DNA of 64,000 bases, taken from the NCBI GenBank assembly GCA_036946415.1, contig JAQIJD010000008.1:71201-135200 (forward strand), read 5' to 3'. Numbering within the stretch: position 1 is the stretch's first letter; each line of letters begins with the position of its first letter. Position numbers and translations under genes: made by a program. This DNA comes from Sphingomonas_Q fennica_A. GTDB lineage: Bacteria > Pseudomonadota > Alphaproteobacteria > Sphingomonadales > Sphingomonadaceae. The notes beneath the pieces were generated by a model. That model saw only the letters and a list, made by a program, of their open reading frames with translations, did not search any database and was not told the DNA's origin. This document shows positions 57,235 through 64,000 of the stretch, piece after piece.

Positions 57235-57618
57235 ATGTTCAGCCATGTCTATCTGGGCACCAACGACGTCGCCAAGGCGAGGAGCTTCTACGATGCGGCG
57301 ATGGGGGCGCTCGGCTACGAAGGCCATCCGCTGCCGCACGGCGTGGTCTATCCGACCGCGGACGGATCGCTGCTGATCGCGACGCCCGCCAACGGCGAGG
57401 CGGCGACCGTCTCCAACGGCCATACGCTGGGCTTCAAGGCCAAGGACTATGCGGCGGTAGATGCCTTCCATGCGCAGGGCGTCAGCGCCGGCGGCACGGA
57501 CGAGGGGGCGCCGGGCTTCCGCGCCAATTCGCCGGGCAACCAATATGGCGCCTATCTGCGCGATCCGGACGGCAACAAGCTGTGCGCCTTCGCCCCCAAC
57601 GTCGAGAGCGCCGGCTGA
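57235..57618 (+). CDS. VOC family (glyoxalase-fold) protein 1
   Basis: A 127-residue vicinal-oxygen-chelate fold protein: start MFSHVYLGTNDVAKARSFYD, end LRDPDGNKLCAF. The metal-binding pattern of true glyoxalase I is incomplete (HVYLG at the start gives a His, and the usual Glu is replaced near the C-terminus), so it may bind a small molecule rather than convert methylglyoxal. It lies between frmA (14 bases) and a second VOC gene (TGATG overlap), inside the formaldehyde-detoxification unit; its role there is not established. Confidence 0.9.
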   Translation: MFSHVYLGTNDVAKARSFYDAAMGALGYEGHPLPHGVVYPTADGSLLIATPANGEAATVSNGHTLGFKAKDYAAVDAFHAQGVSAGGTDEGAPGFRANSPGNQYGAYLRDPDGNKLCAFAPNVESAG

Positions 57619-58010
57619 TGTTCAGCCACGTCCACCTCGGCAGCGACGACGTGCCGCGCGCCAAACTTTTCTACGATGCGATCATGGCGACGCTGGGCGG
57701 GGTGGAAAGCTGGAAGGACCAGACGCGCGACCGCTGGTTCTGGCGGCGTGACGGCGCCTTCCTGATCGTCGGCACGCCGCTGGACGAGGAAGCGGCGCAG
57801 CCCGGCAATGGCGTGACGATCGGCTTCGCGGTCGATTCCCCCGAACAGGGCGATGCGTGGCATGCCGCCGGGCTGGCGGCGGGCGGCACCAGCGTGGAGG
57901 GCGCGCCGGGCATCCGCGAACAGGGCGGGGCGCGCCGCTATCTCGCCTATCTGCGCGATCCCGACGGCAACAAATTGTGTGCGTTCAGGATGATGGGACC
58001 GGGCGAATGA
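57618..58010 (+). CDS. VOC family (glyoxalase-fold) protein 2
   Basis: A 130-residue paralogue of the preceding VOC protein, with the same opening (MFSHVHLGSDDVPRAKLFYD) and the same LRDPDGNKLCAF end, evidently a tandem duplication that has diverged in the middle (WFWRRDGAFLIV). It starts inside the previous stop and its own stop overlaps the fghA start (ATGA). Candidate roles are binding of a glutathione adduct or of another aldehyde conjugate; none is shown by the sequence. Confidence 0.9.
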   Translation: MFSHVHLGSDDVPRAKLFYDAIMATLGGVESWKDQTRDRWFWRRDGAFLIVGTPLDEEAAQPGNGVTIGFAVDSPEQGDAWHAAGLAAGGTSVEGAPGIREQGGARRYLAYLRDPDGNKLCAFRMMGPGE

Positions 58011-58849
58011 CGATCGAGACCGTCTCGACCGCGCGCGCCCATGGCGGTGTGCAGGGCGTCTACTGCCACCGTTCGACCGCGACGGGCACCGACATGACCT
58101 TTTCGGTATTCGTGCCGCCGCATGAGGACGGGGCGCTGCTGCCGGTGATCTGGTATCTTTCGGGCCTCACCTGCACGCACGCCAATGTGACCGACAAGGG
58201 CGAATATCGCCGCCTGTGCGCCGAACTGGGCCTGATCTTCGTGGCGCCGGACACGTCTCCGCGCGGGGAGGGCGTGCCCGACGATCCCGACGGGGCCTAC
58301 GACTTCGGCCTCGGCGCGGGCTTCTACGTCGACGCGACCGAACCGCCCTTCGCCGACCATTACCGGATGTGGACCTATGTGACCGAGGAACTGCCGGCGC
58401 TGGTGGCCGAGCATTTTCCGGTGGATGCCGATCGCCAGTCGATCATGGGCCATTCGATGGGCGGGCATGGCGCGCTGACGATCGGCCTGACCTTTACCGA
58501 ACGCTATCGCGCGGTTTCCGCCTTCGCGCCGATCGTGGCGCCCGGGCGGGTGCCGTGGGGGGAGAAAGCACTGGGCGGCTATCTGGGGGCGGATCGCGCC
58601 GCGTGGGGCCGGCACGATGCGGTGGCGCTGATCGAGGGGGGCGCGCGGGTGCGCGACCTGCTGGTCGATCAGGGCGAGGCGGACACTTTCCTGGCCGGGC
58701 AGCTGCGCCCGCACCTGCTGGCGGAGGCGTGCGAGCAGGCGGGAATTCCGCTGACGCTCCGCATGCAGCCGGGCTACGATCACAGCTACTTCTTCATCTC
58801 CACCTTCATGGACGATCATCTGCGCTGGCACGCCGAGCGGCTGGCTTGA
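58007..58849 (+). CDS. fghA: S-formylglutathione hydrolase
   Basis: A 280-residue alpha/beta-hydrolase (esterase D family) that hydrolyses S-formylglutathione to formate and glutathione, completing the route started by frmA. The nucleophile is in GHSMGGHGA, the acid in DQGEADTFL, the His in GYDHSYFF, and the family start VWYLSGLTCTHAN (WYLSGLTC) is present. The start overlaps the VOC gene. A GC hairpin follows the stop. Confidence 0.96.
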   Translation: MTIETVSTARAHGGVQGVYCHRSTATGTDMTFSVFVPPHEDGALLPVIWYLSGLTCTHANVTDKGEYRRLCAELGLIFVAPDTSPRGEGVPDDPDGAYDFGLGAGFYVDATEPPFADHYRMWTYVTEELPALVAEHFPVDADRQSIMGHSMGGHGALTIGLTFTERYRAVSAFAPIVAPGRVPWGEKALGGYLGADRAAWGRHDAVALIEGGARVRDLLVDQGEADTFLAGQLRPHLLAEACEQAGIPLTLRMQPGYDHSYFFISTFMDDHLRWHAERLA

Positions 58850-58867
58850 CCCCCGCGGCGGCGGGGG
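58850..58867 (+). terminator. GC hairpin after fghA
   Basis: CCCCCGC (58850-58856) and GCGGGGG (58861-58867) pair across a GGCG loop, directly after the fghA stop. No T run follows, so termination strength is uncertain; it separates the formaldehyde unit from xseB. Confidence 0.45.
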
Positions 58868-58880
58868 CCACAAGCCGGCG

Positions 58881-59147
58881 ATGCAGGACGAAACCGCCCC
58901 CGCCGCCGACGATGCGGGCATCGCCGCCCTTTCCTTCGAAGATGCGCTGAAGCGGCTGGAGACGATCGTCCACCGGCTGGAGAGCGGGGAGGCGGCTCTG
59001 GACGAATCGATTGCGCTCTATGCCGAGGGGGACCGGCTGCGCGGCCAGTGCGAGGCGCGGCTGCAATCGGCCGAGGCGCGGATCGAGCGGATCGTGGCGG
59101 GCGCCGACGGCCGCGCGCAGGGCACGCGCCCGTTCGACGCGGCATGA
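58881..59147 (+). CDS. xseB: exodeoxyribonuclease VII small subunit
   Basis: An 88-residue small subunit of exonuclease VII, which degrades single-stranded DNA with XseA. The family pattern LSFEDALKRLETIVHRLESGEAAL... is present at residues 17-37 (SFEDALKRLETIV, LESGEAALDES), as is the following coiled helix (RLQSAEARIERI). It overlaps ispA by four bases (ATGA), an arrangement widely conserved. Confidence 0.95.
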   Translation: MQDETAPAADDAGIAALSFEDALKRLETIVHRLESGEAALDESIALYAEGDRLRGQCEARLQSAEARIERIVAGADGRAQGTRPFDAA

Positions 59148-60058
59148 GCAGCGCCATGTCCGGCCTGCCGCCCGCCGGCCTCGCCGCCGAGATGGCGCGG
59201 ATCGCCGACGAGGTGGATGCGGGCTTCGACCGATTGCTGGCGGTGCCCGACGACGCCCGCGCCCGCCTGTACGAAGCGATGCGCCATGCCGCAATCGGCG
59301 GCGGCAAGCGGCTCCGGCCGCTGCTGGTGGCGGCATCGGCCGGGCTGTTCAACGTCGATCGCGATGCGGCGCTGCGCGTGGGCCTGGCGATTGAGGCGAT
59401 CCACGTCTACAGCCTGATCCACGACGACATGCCGTGCATGGACGACGACGACCTGCGCCGCGGCAAACCGACCGTCCACCGCGCCTATGACGAGGCGACC
59501 GCGGTGCTGGCGGGCGACAGCCTGCACGCGCTGGCGTTCGAATGGCTGGCCGATCCCGCCACCCATGCCGATCCGTTCGTGCGGATCGAACTGGTGGCGG
59601 AACTCGGCCGCGCTTCCGGACCGGCCGGCATGGCGGGCGGGCAGATGATGGATCTGGCGGCGGAGGACGCCGCCTTCGACATCCACGGCGTCACCCGCCT
59701 CCAGCAGCTGAAGACGGGGGCGCTGATCGGCTTCTGCCTCGAAGCCGGGGCGATCCTGGGGCACGTGCCGCCGGAGGGGCGGCGGGCCTTGCGCGGCTAT
59801 GCGCATGACGTGGGCCTCGCCTTCCAGATCGCCGACGATTTGATCGATGTGGGCGGCGATGCCGCCGTCGTGGGCAAGGCGGTGGGCAAGGATGCGCGCC
59901 AGGGCAAGGCGACCTTCGTTTCGCTGCTGGGCGAGGAGCGGGCGCGGCAACAGGCGGCCATGCTGGTGGATCAGGCGATCGCGCATCTGGCCGGCTTCGG
60001 GGCCGAGGCGGACCTTCTGCGTGCCATCGCCGCCTATGTGATTGAACGCGACCGCTGA
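59144..60058 (+). CDS. ispA: farnesyl diphosphate synthase (polyprenyl synthetase)
   Basis: A 304-residue prenyl-chain elongation enzyme adding isopentenyl diphosphate to make farnesyl diphosphate, the precursor of quinones and undecaprenyl. First Asp-rich motif DDMPCMDDDDLRRG near residue 92, GGKRLRP ahead, and second Asp-rich motif QIADDLIDV. ATG 59144 overlaps xseB; a second in-frame ATG at 59156 is possible. The coaD start overlaps its stop (TGATG). Confidence 0.95.
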   Translation: MSSAMSGLPPAGLAAEMARIADEVDAGFDRLLAVPDDARARLYEAMRHAAIGGGKRLRPLLVAASAGLFNVDRDAALRVGLAIEAIHVYSLIHDDMPCMDDDDLRRGKPTVHRAYDEATAVLAGDSLHALAFEWLADPATHADPFVRIELVAELGRASGPAGMAGGQMMDLAAEDAAFDIHGVTRLQQLKTGALIGFCLEAGAILGHVPPEGRRALRGYAHDVGLAFQIADDLIDVGGDAAVVGKAVGKDARQGKATFVSLLGEERARQQAAMLVDQAIAHLAGFGAEADLLRAIAAYVIERDR

Positions 60059-60546
60059 TGCGCTGTGCCGTCTACCCCGGCACGTTCGACCCGATCCATC
60101 GCGGCCATATCGACATCGCGACGCGCGCGGCGCGGCTGGCGGACCGGCTGGTGGTAGGCGTCACCACCAACCCCGCCAAGACGCCGCTGTTTGCGCTGGA
60201 CGAGCGGATCGCGCTGATCCGCACGGCGCTGGCCGGGGCGGGCGGGGACATCGTGGTCGAGCCGTTCGAGGGGCTGATCGTGGACTTTGCCGGAAAAGTC
60301 GGCGCGCAGGCGATCGTGCGCGGCCTGAGGACGGGCAGCGACTTCGATTACGAGGCGCAGATGGCGGCGCTGAACGGCACGATGGCGCCCGCGATCGAGA
60401 CGATCTTCCTGACGGCGGCGCCGGCGCTGCATCCCGTTTCCTCCAGCTTCGTGCGCGAGATCGGGCGCGCCGGCGGGCCGATCGAGGCGCTGGTGACGCC
60501 GCCGGTGGCGGCGGCGGTGCGGGAGAGGATCGCCGCCTTGCGCTAA
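60058..60546 (+). CDS. coaD: pantetheine-phosphate adenylyltransferase
   Basis: A 162-residue enzyme making dephospho-CoA from phosphopantetheine and ATP, the penultimate step of coenzyme A synthesis. The nucleotidyl-transferase motif GTFDPIHRGH and the SSSFVREI motif are present, and the region RGLRTGSDFDYE is typical. It is translationally coupled to ispA. The enzyme is normally a hexamer; nothing unusual is seen. Confidence 0.96.
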   Translation: MRCAVYPGTFDPIHRGHIDIATRAARLADRLVVGVTTNPAKTPLFALDERIALIRTALAGAGGDIVVEPFEGLIVDFAGKVGAQAIVRGLRTGSDFDYEAQMAALNGTMAPAIETIFLTAAPALHPVSSSFVREIGRAGGPIEALVTPPVAAAVRERIAALR

Positions 60547-60597
60547 GGGTGGGGCGCGATATACATAGCCTGCTACAAAAGAGAGGAGGCGGCCGCG

Positions 60598-61890
60598 ATG
60601 GTCATGCTGACGCGCGAGGAAGAGGCGATGCTGGCCGGCGAGCAGGGCGCCGCCACCGCCAAGGCCATGGAATTGCTTATCCGCTATGCCGATGCGCTGG
60701 GCGCGGACCGGTTCGTGGAGACCAACAATGTGGCGGGCGTGCCGGGTTCGGCGCCGCCGTGGCTGAAGCAGCAGTTCGCGGCCGAGGGCGGCGACTATCG
60801 CGCGGTCTTCTCGCGCTTCGATCTGGATGCCGACGAAGTCGTCGATATTCCGCGGATGAACGCTTATTCCTGCCACCTCCAGGGCGGGATGGACCCGATC
60901 CTGTGGCAGGAACAGGGGATGACCCCGGAAGCCTTCGCCAATTTCCAGTCGGACGAGGCGGAGACGGCGGCCCACGGCGTCAACATCATGAAGACCTGCA
61001 CGCCCTATATCGCCGGCAACGTGCCGGTGATGGGCGAGCATTGCGCGTGGATGGAATCCTCCGCGGTCGTCTTCTGCAATTCGGTGATCGGCGCGCGGAC
61101 CAATTGCGAGGGGCGCGAATCGACCAGCGCGGCGATGCTCGCCAAGCGCGTGCCCGACTGGGGCTTCCACCGCGACGACTTCCGCTTCGGCCAGCACAAG
61201 GTGAACGTGACGGTGCCGGTGGAGGACGTGTTCGACTGGGGGATGCTCGGCTATTTCGTCGGCGGCGCCGTGGAGGATACGATCCCGGTGATCGAAGGCG
61301 GCGTCGCCAAGCCCAGCCTCATCCGCCACAAGCATTTTGGCGCGGCGGCGGCTTCGTCCGGCGGGGTCGAGATGTATCACATGATCGGCATCACGCCCGA
61401 GGCGCCAAGCCTGGAGCGCGCGTTCGGCGGGGCGCCGCGGGGCGAGGTTTTCACCTATGACGCGGCGGCGCGGGCGAAGGTCTATGAGACGCTCAATTCG
61501 GTCGGGTCGTCCGAGGACGTCGATTTCGTGATGCTGGGCTGCCCGCATTATTCGATCGAGCAGATCGCCCATGCCGCCCATCTGATCGAAGGGCGCAAGG
61601 TCTCGGCCAATTCGGCGCTGTGGGTGTTCACCTCGCGCGCGGTGAAGGCGACGGCGGACGCCAACGGCTATACGAAGATGCTGGAGCAGGCCGGCGCCTA
61701 TCTGATGACCGACACCTGTTCCTCGATCAGCCAGGCAGTGCCCAAGGGCACGCGCGTGGCGGCGCTGGATAGCGCCAAGCAGGTCCATTACCTGCCCGCG
61801 ATCATGGGGATCGAGGGGTGGTACGGCACCACCGCCGAATGTATCGACGCGGCCTGCACGGGCCGCTGGGCGGGCCGGCTGGCGGCATGA
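60598..61890 (+). CDS. aconitase-X large (catalytic) subunit
   Basis: A 430-residue protein of the DUF521/AcnX family, distant relatives of aconitase that dehydrate small acids using an Fe-S cluster. Cys-bearing segments include YSCHLQ, TCTPY, EHCAW, CNSV, TNCEG, GCPHYS and TDTCSS. Known activities in the family are cis-3-hydroxy-L-proline dehydratase (bacteria) and mevalonate-5-phosphate dehydratase (archaea). As sphingomonads use the MEP route, the hydroxyproline reaction is more likely; that is inference. Start ATG 60598 has GAGGAGG upstream. The small subunit follows 11 bases later. Confidence 0.9.
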   Translation: MVMLTREEEAMLAGEQGAATAKAMELLIRYADALGADRFVETNNVAGVPGSAPPWLKQQFAAEGGDYRAVFSRFDLDADEVVDIPRMNAYSCHLQGGMDPILWQEQGMTPEAFANFQSDEAETAAHGVNIMKTCTPYIAGNVPVMGEHCAWMESSAVVFCNSVIGARTNCEGRESTSAAMLAKRVPDWGFHRDDFRFGQHKVNVTVPVEDVFDWGMLGYFVGGAVEDTIPVIEGGVAKPSLIRHKHFGAAAASSGGVEMYHMIGITPEAPSLERAFGGAPRGEVFTYDAAARAKVYETLNSVGSSEDVDFVMLGCPHYSIEQIAHAAHLIEGRKVSANSALWVFTSRAVKATADANGYTKMLEQAGAYLMTDTCSSISQAVPKGTRVAALDSAKQVHYLPAIMGIEGWYGTTAECIDAACTGRWAGRLAA

Positions 61891-61901
61891 GGGAGGATGC
61901 G

Positions 61902-62348
61902 ATGAGCGACGTTCTGGACCGCACCGAGACGATCGTCCTCCACGGCCGCAAGGTGGTGGGCGGCGCGACCGAGGGCGAGGCGCTGGTGACGCGCGAGACG
62001 ATCTCGGGCTGGGGCGGGATCAACCCGATGCTGGGCACGATCATCGAGAGCCGGCACGAACTGAGGGGCGTGTGCTTCGCCGGCAAGGTGCTGGTGTTCC
62101 CCGGCGCCAAGGGCTCGTCCGGCTGGTCGGCGATGTTCCATACCGCGCGCTATGCCGGCAAGGCGCCGGCGGCGCTGGTGTTCAACATCATGACCACTAA
62201 GGCGGCGCTGGGCGCGGTGGTGATGCGCGTGCCGACCGTGACCGACCTCGACCGCGATCCGCTCGACCTGATCGAGACGGGGGATTGGGTGCGGGTGGAC
62301 GGCGATGCCGGCACCGTCACGATCTGGAAGGGCGGGCGGCCGGGCTAA
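61902..62348 (+). CDS. aconitase-X small (swivelling-domain) subunit
   Basis: A 148-residue partner of the previous gene (DUF126 type), carrying the swivelling domain equivalent to aconitase domain 4: LHGRKVVGGATEGEALVTRE, GWGGINPMLGTI, VFPGAKGSSGWSA. In AcnX enzymes the two subunits form the active site together. Start ATG 61902 has GGGAGGA at 61891-61897; an in-frame ATG at 61887 would overlap the large-subunit stop and add five residues. A hairpin follows the stop. Confidence 0.92.
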   Translation: MSDVLDRTETIVLHGRKVVGGATEGEALVTRETISGWGGINPMLGTIIESRHELRGVCFAGKVLVFPGAKGSSGWSAMFHTARYAGKAPAALVFNIMTTKAALGAVVMRVPTVTDLDRDPLDLIETGDWVRVDGDAGTVTIWKGGRPG

Positions 62349-62374
62349 GCCCTTCGGAACATTCGTCGCCGCGA

Positions 62375-62401
62375 TCCCTTGATGCCGTTCGGATCAAGGG
62401 A
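62375..62401 (+). promoter_or_regulatory. hairpin covering the ribosome-binding site of the NTF2-like gene
   Basis: TCCCTTGAT (62375-62383) and ATCAAGGGA (62393-62401) are perfect nine-base complements with a nine-base loop. The right arm contains most of AAGGGAG (62396-62402), the ribosome-binding site placed seven bases before ATG 62410. In mRNA the stem would hide that site, which suggests translational control; alternatively it is a weak terminator for the aconitase-X pair. Confidence 0.5.
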
Positions 62402-62409
62402 GAGCGGCG

Positions 62410-62769
62410 ATGGACGACGATCGGGTTTGGGCGTTCGAGGAAAGCCTGTGGACGGCCGACGCCGGCCATTATGCCGAGGCGATCGATGCCGAATGCCTGA
62501 TGGTGCTGCCGCATCCGCCGTTCGTGCTGGGCGGTGACGCGGCGGTGAAGGCGGTGCAGGATACGCCGCGCTGGGCGTCCGTCGCCTTTTCGGACACGCG
62601 CGTTGCCCGGCCCGAGGAGGGGCTGATCGTCGTCGCCTATCACGTCCATGCCGAGCGCGAGGGCGTGGACCCCTATGAAGCGCATTGCACCTCCACCTAT
62701 CGCCGGCGCGGGCATGGGGACTGGCAGGTAGTGCAGCACCAGCAGACGCCGCCGGTCGTGGCGGCATAG
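62410..62769 (+). CDS. NTF2-like/SnoaL-type (DUF4440-like) protein
   Basis: A 119-residue small cone-shaped alpha+beta protein: VWAFEESLWTADAGHYAEAI at the start, then CLMVLPHPPFVLGGDAAVKAV and AYHVHAERE, CTSTYRRRGHGDWQVVQHQQT at the end, the pattern of NTF2-like proteins (ketosteroid isomerase, SnoaL). Its catalytic or binding role is unknown. Its ribosome site AAGGGAG is optimal in spacing but lies inside a hairpin. No partner gene is evident. Confidence 0.8.
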   Translation: MDDDRVWAFEESLWTADAGHYAEAIDAECLMVLPHPPFVLGGDAAVKAVQDTPRWASVAFSDTRVARPEEGLIVVAYHVHAEREGVDPYEAHCTSTYRRRGHGDWQVVQHQQTPPVVAA

Positions 62770-62932
62770 GTCCGTCGTCGAACCGCATCAGGCGCCCCCT
62801 ACGGCGATCCTCATTTACAGAAGCGCGCCCCGATCGTAGCGTCCGCGATGCGCTCGGGCGGTTCATGCCTGTCTGCCAGTAATCAGCGTCGGACAGCGTG
62901 AAAACCTTCGCGCGCAGAAGAGGTAATGGCAA

Positions 62933-63496
62933 ATGCAATTGCCTGGTATCACCAAGAAAATTATCGGAATGTGCTACAATGTGAAGGGCGTGGAATCGTC
63001 CTTTTCGCGGTCCGACGCCTCGATCACGTTGCGCGTGCCGTTCATCGCGCAGCGCCACGTCAATCTCTGCACGGACGCCACCGCCGCAATGATCGTGCAG
63101 GCCTGGGGCTATCGGACCCGATCGAACACCCTGCGCAACGAGCGCAGCATATTCGGCGACGCGAGCATCGCCGACCACCGGGAGATCGCGGAGGCGGGAA
63201 CCTGCCACTGGATGACGATGCAGCCGCCCAAGGACGTCAGCAGCGCGATGATCGTGGACTGGCTGACGCAATATGGCCCGCTGGGCCTGTCGGTGCGATC
63301 ACGGCTGGGCGGCCACGCCGTCTGCATCGTCGGTGCCTATGCCAATAACGACCAGATCATCGTGCACGACCCGTGGACGGGGCCGCACAGGACGCTGAAC
63401 TTCGCGGACGTGAAGCCGAAGATCAACAAGGTGAACTGGCTGACCAAGGTAGGCCAGACGAAGCTGGCGAGGGACAGCGCCGCCTGGGCAAGTTGA
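62933..63496 (+). CDS. papain-like/C39-like cysteine protease family protein
   Basis: A 187-residue protein whose core has the papain-type order of motifs: a Gln then Cys in VPFIAQRHVNLCTDATAAM (catalytic Cys followed by a helix), GGHAVCIVGAYANND (catalytic His) and IIVHDPWTGP (Asp/Asn). This matches AvrRpt2 (C70) or C39-type peptidases. The usual Trp after the Cys is Thr. There is no signal peptide, and the lysine-rich N-terminus (GITKKIIGMCYNVKG) is unlike its neighbours. A 60-base sample of the start is 47% G+C, so the 5' part looks foreign. Substrate unknown. Confidence 0.72.
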   Translation: MQLPGITKKIIGMCYNVKGVESSFSRSDASITLRVPFIAQRHVNLCTDATAAMIVQAWGYRTRSNTLRNERSIFGDASIADHREIAEAGTCHWMTMQPPKDVSSAMIVDWLTQYGPLGLSVRSRLGGHAVCIVGAYANNDQIIVHDPWTGPHRTLNFADVKPKINKVNWLTKVGQTKLARDSAAWAS

Positions 63497-63641
63497 CGGG
63501 CTGGCCCGTTCCCGCCGCTGACCGAAGGCCCGTTGCGAGTCATTCTCACGGGCGGCGCACCTTGCTTCGCAAGTGCGGCACGCATAGATGCCGTGGGCAG
63601 GACGGGCCGCCATCGCCGGCCCGCAGATCCGGAGTATCGCG

Positions 63642-64000
63642 ATGACGTCGGTCGCCGCAGGCTATCTGCCGATCCTGTTGTTTCTGGCCGTGGCGGTCGT
63701 GCTGTCGAGCGCGTTCGTGGTGCTGCCGATGATCGCCGCCAAATTCACCGGCGCATCCAAGCCGAACCCGGACAAGCTGACCGAATATGAATGCGGCTTC
63801 CCCGCCTTCGAGGACAGCCGCGCCCAGTTCGACGTGCGCTTCTACCTGATCTCGATCCTGTTCATCATCTTCGATCTGGAGGTGGCGTTCCTGTTCCCCG
63901 TGGGCGGTGTCGCTCGGCGGGATCGGCTTCGGCGGGTGGCTGGCGATGATGATTTTCCTGGGCGAGCTGGCGATCGGTTACGCTTATTGCTGGAAGAAGG
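63642..64000 (+). CDS. nuoA: NADH-quinone oxidoreductase subunit A, frame change and cut by window edge
   Basis: Complex I subunit A, a small three-helix membrane protein (about 120 residues). It starts at ATG 63642 with a first helix (LPILLFLAVAVVLSSAFVVLP), the conserved NPDKLTEYECGF (EYECG) loop and FYLISILFIIFDLEVAF. After residue 85 the frame breaks at a four-C run (63897-63900): removing one C gives FPWAVSLGGIGFGGWLAMM, which is the expected second half. The remaining end lies beyond the window. nuoA begins the nuo operon; the break is best explained by an extra C in the assembly. Confidence 0.9.
   Translation, partial: MTSVAAGYLPILLFLAVAVVLSSAFVVLPMIAAKFTGASKPNPDKLTEYECGFPAFEDSRAQFDVRFYLISILFIIFDLEVAFLFPVGGVARRDRLRRVAGDDDFPGRAGDRLRLLLEE

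Noticed and set aside
63530..63560. GAGTCATTCTC stretch upstream of nuoA resembling half of a Fur box
   Set aside because: Only a partial match with no second half-site, and nuoA is not a typical iron-regulated gene.

Overview
The window is a gene-dense, high-G+C (by eye close to 70%) chromosomal segment from an alphaproteobacterium, most likely a sphingomonad (Sphingomonas or a close relative). This rests on the make-up of the genes (TonB-dependent receptor, TamA/TamB, RNase J followed by a DUF1467 protein, DUF2279, a cytochrome b561-YceI fusion, PF11903 ParD-like protein next to methionine aminopeptidase) and on intergenic inverted repeats of a kind common in sphingomonads. I see no transposase, phage gene, CRISPR array, rRNA or replication origin. 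There is one tRNA. Apart from 10391-10724, which holds a duplicated repeat, no stretch longer than 300 bases lacks a gene.

Layout. 1-4.2 kb: start of a FAD monooxygenase, a HAD phosphatase, an orphan Gly-rich protein, a ParD-like antitoxin/MetAP pair with a 34-bp palindromic operator candidate, and a dicarboxylate-type symporter. 4.3-10.4 kb: tamA-tamB (outer-membrane biogenesis). 10.7-18.7 kb: an envelope and signalling block with a LytM-type M23 peptidase, a membrane Ser/Thr kinase resembling T6SS PpkA, an FHA protein resembling TagH, an OmpA-like protein, a PKMT-type methyltransferase, DUF2279 and a degenerate receiver. 18.9-27.6 kb: RNase J, DUF1467, LplT-like MFS, GNAT, pgsA-moaD-moaE, a low-G+C orphan gene, inositol monophosphatase-argJ and a TonB-C protein. 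27.7-31.8 kb: secA and an L,D-transpeptidase. 32.1-36.3 kb: a tight purine-base salvage operon (permease, guanine deaminase, adenine/adenosine deaminase, phosphoribosyltransferase). 36.3-38.9 kb: two paralogous amidohydrolases plus a Rieske protein. 39.1-45.3 kb: DUF418, a DPP-IV-like peptidase, tRNA-Arg(CCU), cytochrome b561-YceI and ferredoxin-NADP reductase. 45.5-56.1 kb: aldehyde dehydrogenase, TonB receptor with a strong terminator, AAHS-type MFS, IlvD/Edd dehydratase, MarR regulator and a second S9 peptidase, which looks like a nutrient uptake and catabolism region. 56.1-58.8 kb: glutathione-dependent formaldehyde detoxification (frmA, two VOC proteins, fghA). 58.9-60.5 kb: xseB-ispA-coaD. 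60.6-62.8 kb: a two-subunit aconitase-X enzyme and an NTF2-like protein. 62.9-64 kb: a papain/C39-like protease of unusual composition and the start of nuoA.

Two cross-cutting points. First, four conserved genes (tamA twice, tamB, argJ, nuoA) carry single-base frame changes, four of the five net insertions and several in short C or G runs. Because argJ and nuoA are normally needed, base-calling or assembly indels are the likelier cause than gene decay. Second, at least five families of GC-rich inverted repeats occupy gene ends, particularly between convergent genes. I found no clear-cut new defence or mobile system. The best candidates for unfamiliar biology are the ParD-like/MetAP1 pair with its operator, the kinase-FHA-OmpA-methyltransferase envelope block without T6SS structural genes, and the amidohydrolase pair with a Rieske protein.
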